Part shown: in pieces, positions 63,220 through 64,000 of the stretch
Numbering within the stretch: the stretch's first letter is position 1
Layout: each line of letters starts with the position of its first letter
Source of the DNA: Bugula neritina
Taxonomy: Eukaryota; Bryozoa; Gymnolaemata; Cheilostomatida; Bugulidae
DNA length: 64,000 bases
Direction of reading: 5' to 3'
Assembly: GCA_964035545.1 (NCBI GenBank)
Contig: OZ037773.1
Coordinates: forward strand, 10,480,251 to 10,544,250
Notes under the pieces: generated by a model
Told to the model about the DNA's origin: nothing
The model's input: only the letters and a program-made list of their open reading frames with translations
Databases searched by the model: none
Translations under genes and position numbers: made by a program

Positions 63220-64000
63220 CACAAACTTATGTCTAACTTTATGTTTCCGCTTTGCTTTTTAAGCTTGTAAATTGACAAAGCTTTCAAAAAAATCTTTTGA
63301 ATGTAGTATCTTTAATTAATATTCTCAATCAAATTATTAGCTACAAAAGCCTTCTATATTTTTTCTAAATAGTATAGATAGAGAGTAAGTAAAGTTGCAT
63401 TAGACTTTAAAAGCGCACTTTGTAATCGGGGCTATAAGTGAGGACCCCAACATTATAATGTGCTCAAAAATTTCACGCCTTGAGCTATTCTATGAAAACT
63501 TACCGAGAAAAGTTAAAAATTGAATTTTGCACCGCTACTTTCACAACAGTTGCAATGAGTTACTATCAAAATGACAATTACAATCACAATGAGTTAGACA
63601 GACTTGCATTAACTGGTTGAATACAACCATTGCTATTGGTATAATATTAAGTAACAATCATTGGTCATTGATGCTATTAGTATTGCAGTACTAGTAGTAG
63701 TAATTCACTAATTGAGTAACACTAACTCAGTTACTGTTAGTGTTAGTGTTAGTGTTAGTGACTGTAATCAGTAATGACTGCTGAACTTAGTCTTAGAGTT
63801 AGACTCAGACTGTCAGTGTCATTTTGATTTTGATTGTCAATGTCATTGACTTTGAGTAATTGTTATACTATGTAAATATATCAATAAATATAATACTGAT
63901 TTTGGTAGTGATATTCATAATCATACTGTAACTGAGTCTCATACTCATACTGATACTGATGATCATACATGATACTTGAGTCATAGTGAATGTGATACTG
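63220..64000. other. Upstream intergenic sequence
   Basis: AT-rich with short runs of TTAGTG (63735-63765) and CATACTGA (63930-64000). No supported gene. Confidence 0.5.

Overview
The window is AT-rich animal nuclear DNA. Genes carry GT-AG introns, AATAAA signals follow the stops, and there are tRNA-derived SINEs, a Ty3-type gag, and DNA transposons with terminal inverted repeats. A complete claspin gene and a fumarase terminal exon confirm a metazoan. A marine invertebrate such as a sponge would fit, but nothing in the sequence fixes the phylum. The most striking overall property is the density of minisatellites: nearly every intron and spacer holds its own private tandem array, and several arrays include an exon edge.

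Layout. 0-1.7 kb: 5' end of an LTR retroelement on the minus strand (LTR, primer-binding site, gag, start of a -1 frame). 1.7-8.1 kb and 17.8-25.7 kb: two paralogous minus-strand genes of six coding exons each, for HEPN-like (RN-x-IVH) plus coiled-coil proteins. In both, a 38-bp satellite fills the inferred 5'-UTR intron, and a conserved CCAAT-bearing leader lies beyond it. The first satellite is split by a 1.3-kb TA-inserted transposon. 9-17.7 kb: mobile and repeated DNA (three-copy dispersed repeat, decayed gag, 3.5-kb TIR element, SINE) plus an orphan fumarase terminal exon with a premature stop. 28.2-33.2 kb and 34.5-38.5 kb: two paralogous minus-strand ankyrin genes of eight exons each with matching phases and a SOCS-box-like C-terminus. 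38.9-42.1 kb: AT and TG microsatellites and two large arrays. 42.1-53.1 kb: six plus-strand paralogs for secreted, probably GPI-anchored, C-type-lectin-like surface proteins. 53.4-62.6 kb: claspin on the minus strand, 26 exons, about 1,235 residues, with an E2F-like site upstream.

How the genes relate. Claspin is a housekeeping DNA-replication checkpoint mediator. The other three groups (HEPN-like pair, ankyrin pair, lectin-like cluster) are local tandem families, the usual pattern for lineage-specific or defence and recognition functions; that functional reading is inference. Exon models were built by hand from splice signals, and every internal exon length agrees with the intron phases.
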